From Bacteroidota bacterium (GTDB lineage: Bacteria > Bacteroidota > Bacteroidia > Bacteroidales > JAIPAH01), in NCBI GenBank assembly GCA_021767705.1, contig JAASSU010000003.1, positions 1 through 55,470 on the forward strand: a stretch of DNA of 55,470 bases, read 5' to 3'. The translations under genes were made by a program, and so were the position numbers. Shown here one piece after another: positions 52,838-55,470 of this stretch. Position 1 is the stretch's first letter; each line of letters opens with the position of its first letter. Under the pieces are notes generated by a model. The model ran no database searches. It was not told where the DNA came from and saw nothing but the letters and a program-made list of their open reading frames with translations.

Positions 52838-53476
52838 TTACACCTTTTTCCTGATGACAGAAAGCCCATCCCGGAAAGGAAGCATCAGGTTTTCCACTTC
52901 GTTATCCTCCTGCACATAATCATTAAACGCTTTGATAGCGATGGTGTCAGGATCTCTGCTCTCAGATTCATTCACCACCTTTCCATACCACAGCACATTA
53001 TCCACAATAATGTATCCTCCTTTACGGATTTTGTCTTTGATAAGGCTGTAATAGCTCAGGTAGTTTTCTTTATCGGCATCAATAAACGCCAGGTCGAAAA
53101 GCTGATCTGTCTGCTTCAGGATGGTAATGGCATCCCCCATTTTCAAATCCACCGACTCTTCCAGCCCCGCCTTCCTGATGTATTCCCTGATCATGGTTTC
53201 CAGCTCCGGGTTTTTTTCGATGGTGGTAATTTTCCCACCGGATTTGAGTCCGCGCGCCAGGCAAATGGTGGCATAGCCGGTGTAAGTACCCACCTCCAGA
53301 ATATGCTGCGGCTGAATCATCTCGCTGATCATCTGCAAAAACTTTCCTTGCAGGTGGCCCGAAAGCATTTTGGGCCTGAGTACCTTCAGGTGGGTTTTCC
53401 GGTTCAGATCAAACAGCACCTCATCCTCGGGCGTGCTATGCTCTTCGGCATACTCTTCAATGGTTCTCTCAATCAT
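52838..53476 (-). CDS. O-methyltransferase (class I SAM-dependent, COMT-like)
   Basis: 212 residues. SAM-binding 'ILEVGTYTGYATICLARGL' (about residues 59-77), 'KITTIEKNPELE' (ribose-binding acidic residue), and 'FDLAFIDADKENYLSYYSLIKDKIRKGGYIIVDNVLWYGKV' with metal-ligand aspartates and asparagine of the catechol-OMT group. The family methylates small hydroxylated, often catechol, molecules with a divalent cation. Four-base overlap with the M16 peptidase gene upstream (ATGA) shows one transcript; the physiological substrate is unknown. Confidence 0.9.
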   Translation of the reverse strand: MIERTIEEYAEEHSTPEDEVLFDLNRKTHLKVLRPKMLSGHLQGKFLQMISEMIQPQHILEVGTYTGYATICLARGLKSGGKITTIEKNPELETMIREYIRKAGLEESVDLKMGDAITILKQTDQLFDLAFIDADKENYLSYYSLIKDKIRKGGYIIVDNVLWYGKVVNESESRDPDTIAIKAFNDYVQEDNEVENLMLPFRDGLSVIRKKV

Positions 53477-54717
53477 TTCGAAGACTTTTTGTAAATCAAT
53501 GTACTCAGCTGCTGGGGTTCAAAAACCTCGTTGGCCACTTCCATCATTTGTTCCGCCGTAACAGCATGAATTTTTTCGGCAATCTCTTCGAGGCTTTCCA
53601 CCTTGTTGTAAAGCATACAGCTCTTGGCAATGCTCAGCATCTCGTTCAGGTTCGACTCATAATAAATCGCCATCTGCCCTATCATCTGCCGCTTCGTCAT
53701 GTTGAGCTGCACCGGACCTAAACGCTTTTCGCGAAGTGCTTTCAGCTCCTTGTGCACCAGCTCAATCGAGGGCTCTAAGTATCCGTTGTTGCACCCGAGG
53801 TAGATGTTAAACAGGCCGGTATCCAAATACGGATTGTAGTTCGACTCCACATGATAGGCATATCCGCGGCGCTCGCGGATGGAGAGGTTGAGGCGCGAGT
53901 TCATGCCGGTGCCACCCAGCAGGTTGCTCAGCAAGGTCAGGATAAGCTTTTTGTCCTCCTCATAAAAATTGTAGGCCACATTGCCGATGATGCAATGGTT
54001 CTGGCTCACCTTTTTGGTGACGGATTTCTCAAACGGATGATAATCATTAAAACGCTTACGCTGATGGGTGCGTTCAGATGAATCAATATGGCTAAAGTAC
54101 TTCGAAACGTATTTGATCAACTTGTCGAAACGGATATCGCCCACCGAGGCAATTACCACCTGGTTGCTCTGGTAATTCCTGTTCAGAAAGCGGTGGATTT
54201 GCTCCCTCGAGAATTTCCGGATATTTCGTTTCGTTCCCAGGATATTGCGACCGAGGCTGTGGCCCTTAAAAGTCTCTTCTTCAAACTGGTCGAAAATCAT
54301 CTCGGAAGGGGTGTCTTTGTACGAATCGATTTCATCGCGCACCACTTCCTTTTCCTTGCGCAGCTCATGGTCGGGAAACACCGAACTAAAAACAATATCG
54401 GCCAGCAGCTCCAGGGTCCGGGAGTAATACTCCTTCAGGAAAGAAGCGTAAATCATGGTCTCTTCCTTGGTGGTAAAAGCGTTGAGCTCGGCACCGATGG
54501 TATCGAGGCGGCTGATGACATGAAAAGCGCGGCGCCGCTGTGTGCCCTTAAAAAAGGTATGCTCGATAAAGTGCGCCAGCCCGTGCTCATCAGGCTCTTC
54601 ATCTCGACTACCTGCATTAATCAGCACGCCTGCATGCGCCACCATGCCACTCACCTGCTTATGCACCACCCTGATGCCATTTGGAAGCGTATGATATTGA
54701 TACTGTTCCTTTTCCAT
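53473..54717 (-). CDS. M16 family zinc peptidase
   Basis: 414 residues from the ATG at 54717 (the longer frame uses TTG at 54729). The inverted zinc motif is H49-F-I-E52-H53 in 'GLAHFIEHTFFKGT', with the distal glutamate in 'KEVVRDEIDSY'. 'LGGTGMNSRLNLSIRERRGYAYHVES' is the C-terminal M16 domain signature. Both domains are present and the length is that of mitochondrial processing peptidase-like bacterial M16B proteins. No signal peptide is seen, so it is likely cytoplasmic. A perfect TAATTTTG box on the minus strand (54727-54734) lies only about ten bases before the ATG. First of a pair with the O-methyltransferase. Confidence 0.9.
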   Translation of the reverse strand: MEKEQYQYHTLPNGIRVVHKQVSGMVAHAGVLINAGSRDEEPDEHGLAHFIEHTFFKGTQRRRAFHVISRLDTIGAELNAFTTKEETMIYASFLKEYYSRTLELLADIVFSSVFPDHELRKEKEVVRDEIDSYKDTPSEMIFDQFEEETFKGHSLGRNILGTKRNIRKFSREQIHRFLNRNYQSNQVVIASVGDIRFDKLIKYVSKYFSHIDSSERTHQRKRFNDYHPFEKSVTKKVSQNHCIIGNVAYNFYEEDKKLILTLLSNLLGGTGMNSRLNLSIRERRGYAYHVESNYNPYLDTGLFNIYLGCNNGYLEPSIELVHKELKALREKRLGPVQLNMTKRQMIGQMAIYYESNLNEMLSIAKSCMLYNKVESLEEIAEKIHAVTAEQMMEVANEVFEPQQLSTLIYKKSSK

Positions 54718-54758
54718 TTGAAGCTGCAAAATTAATAAAATTGGTGTAAGTGATTCAG

Positions 54759-54966
54759 TTTGTAAGTTTAGGAAGTTACTAAGTTTGTAGGTTTAATACG
54801 TTACTGAGTTTTGTAAGTTAATAAGTTTTGTAAGTTAGACGGTTAAGAAATAATGAAAAAAATTCACTGTTGTCCGGTAAAACATAGCAACGTAAAAACC
54901 TATTAAACTTAGAAACATAAAAACCGTCTTAACTTAGTAACTTAGCAACGTACAAACGTAGAAACA
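54759..54966. repeat. Inverted arrays of short AAGTTACTAAGTTT-type repeats
   Basis: Left array 54759-54846 carries degenerate GTAAGTT, CTAAGTTTGTAGGTTTA units; right array 54884-54966 carries the same units reversed (CTTAGTAACTTAGCAACGTA). About 37 unrelated bases lie between. It shares a 17-base exact match with the element at 5583. It fills most of the 54718-54969 gap. Confidence 0.5.
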
Positions 54967-54969
54967 GTT

Positions 54970-55470
54970 ATGACATTCACACAAAAGATAACCCGCCCCA
55001 CTACGGTGGTGGATTTGGAGATAGCCCGGAAAAACCTGGAGAGGATGATGGAGAAAGTCCGGAAGTATCAAAAGGGATTCCGTCCGCATTTTAAGACCCA
55101 TCAGTCGGCGGCGGTGGGAAAGCTGTTTGCCGATGCCGGTATTGAAAAAATTACCGTTTCTTCAGTACTGATGGCGGAATATTTCGCTTCCGCGGGATGG
55201 CAGGACATCACCATCGCTTTTCCGGTGAATGTGCGGGAGGTGGAGGCTATCAATGCGCTGGCGGCAAGAGTGAAGCTGAGCCTGCTGGTGGAGTCGGAAG
55301 AGGTGGTCGATATCCTGGCAAAGGACCTGCAGCACCCGGTGGATGTTTTTATCAAGGGCGATGCCGGGTATCGCCGCACAGGTATTGATGTGGAGGATAT
55401 CCCGGTTATTGAAAAGTTGGTAAAAAGAATTGAGGATAAGCCTCACTTTTCTTTTGCAGGATTTTTAATC
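54970..55470 (+). CDS. Alanine-racemase-fold PLP enzyme (D-threonine aldolase/D-serine dehydratase-like), 3' truncated
   Basis: The reading frame is open from the ATG at 54970 to the window edge (167 residues visible of probably 360-380). 'RPHFKTHQS' contains K42, the expected PLP lysine, and 'ITVSSVLMAEYFASAGWQDITIAFPVN' and 'VFIKGDAGYRRTG' continue the TIM barrel of the alanine racemase N-terminal (PF01168) family in its D-threonine aldolase-like branch. Such enzymes act on D-amino or beta-hydroxy amino acids; the substrate would depend on the missing C-terminal part. No stop codon in the window. Divergent from the M16 gene across the repeat arrays. Confidence 0.8.
   Translation, partial: MTFTQKITRPTTVVDLEIARKNLERMMEKVRKYQKGFRPHFKTHQSAAVGKLFADAGIEKITVSSVLMAEYFASAGWQDITIAFPVNVREVEAINALAARVKLSLLVESEEVVDILAKDLQHPVDVFIKGDAGYRRTGIDVEDIPVIEKLVKRIEDKPHFSFAGFLI

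Overview
The window looks like a chromosomal segment of a Bacteroidota bacterium, most likely of the Bacteroidales/Marinilabiliales type. Five large secreted proteins end in type IX secretion (T9SS) sorting domains. Many genes are preceded by the Bacteroidota -7 box TAnnTTTG, in one case with a correctly spaced -33 TTTG. Shine-Dalgarno sequences are almost absent. Family content (DUF4249 lipoprotein, PASTA protein beside ddl, hpt-adk-obgE, choice-of-anchor J and PKD adhesins) agrees. No tRNA, rRNA, CRISPR array, insertion sequence or prophage was seen. Species cannot be fixed from the sequence alone.

Layout. 1-628: end of a UPF0175/DUF3368 antitoxin-toxin pair. 989-2497: AbgT-type transporter with a textbook promoter and terminator. 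2582-3276 (minus): HEPN and MNT nucleotidyltransferase pair. 3395-5577: overlapping SDR dehydrogenase and class-3-like aldehyde dehydrogenase, which together look like an alcohol-to-acid oxidation module. 5638-7276 (minus): DUF2442 protein and MFS transporter. 7460-9355: secreted S1 serine peptidase with PKD and T9SS domains. 9499-14095 (minus): TlpA-like thioredoxin, then an operon PASTA protein > T9SS protein > RluA synthase, divergent from ddl (14269) and the heptose epimerase gene (15300). A ~148-bp palindromic intergenic element follows.

16509-21161 is a seven-gene arsenic module: ArsR, thioredoxin-type ArsC, ACR3, ArsE-, ArsF- and ArsG-like proteins and a DUF318-type permease. An inverted repeat lies exactly across the putative promoter. 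trxB (21363) follows; its product could recycle the thioredoxin needed by ArsC. 22449-32316 holds two giant secreted proteins: a 2028-residue polysaccharide-deacetylase-like protein with 14 repeats, and a 1209-residue propeller/FnIII/Ig protein. A 50-residue zinc-ribbon gene (32454) follows.

32786-36101 is the operon hpt > adk > obgE > PAP2 phosphatase. The adk gene encodes two fused adenylate kinase domains, and the second has lost two conserved aspartates. 36304-41632 (minus) carries a flavin-binding protein, a YvlD-like membrane protein, a metallopeptidase/propeller/outer-membrane-barrel protein, a second RluA synthase and panB. 41834-42856 is a DUF4249 lipoprotein and 43157-45118 is dnaK, with a sigma-54-like upstream element. 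45279-52191 holds two neighbouring T9SS proteins that share and duplicate domains. 52256-54717 (minus) carries a hypothetical protein, an O-methyltransferase and an M16 peptidase. The window ends inside a PLP-dependent alanine-racemase-fold enzyme gene (54970-55470, 3' truncated).

The most unusual items are the fused adenylate kinase with a probably non-catalytic second half, the shared TTGGCACAA-plus-palindrome architecture upstream of trxB and dnaK, the single-chain HExxH/propeller/barrel protein, the giant deacetylase-like repeat protein, and two kinds of intergenic repeat.
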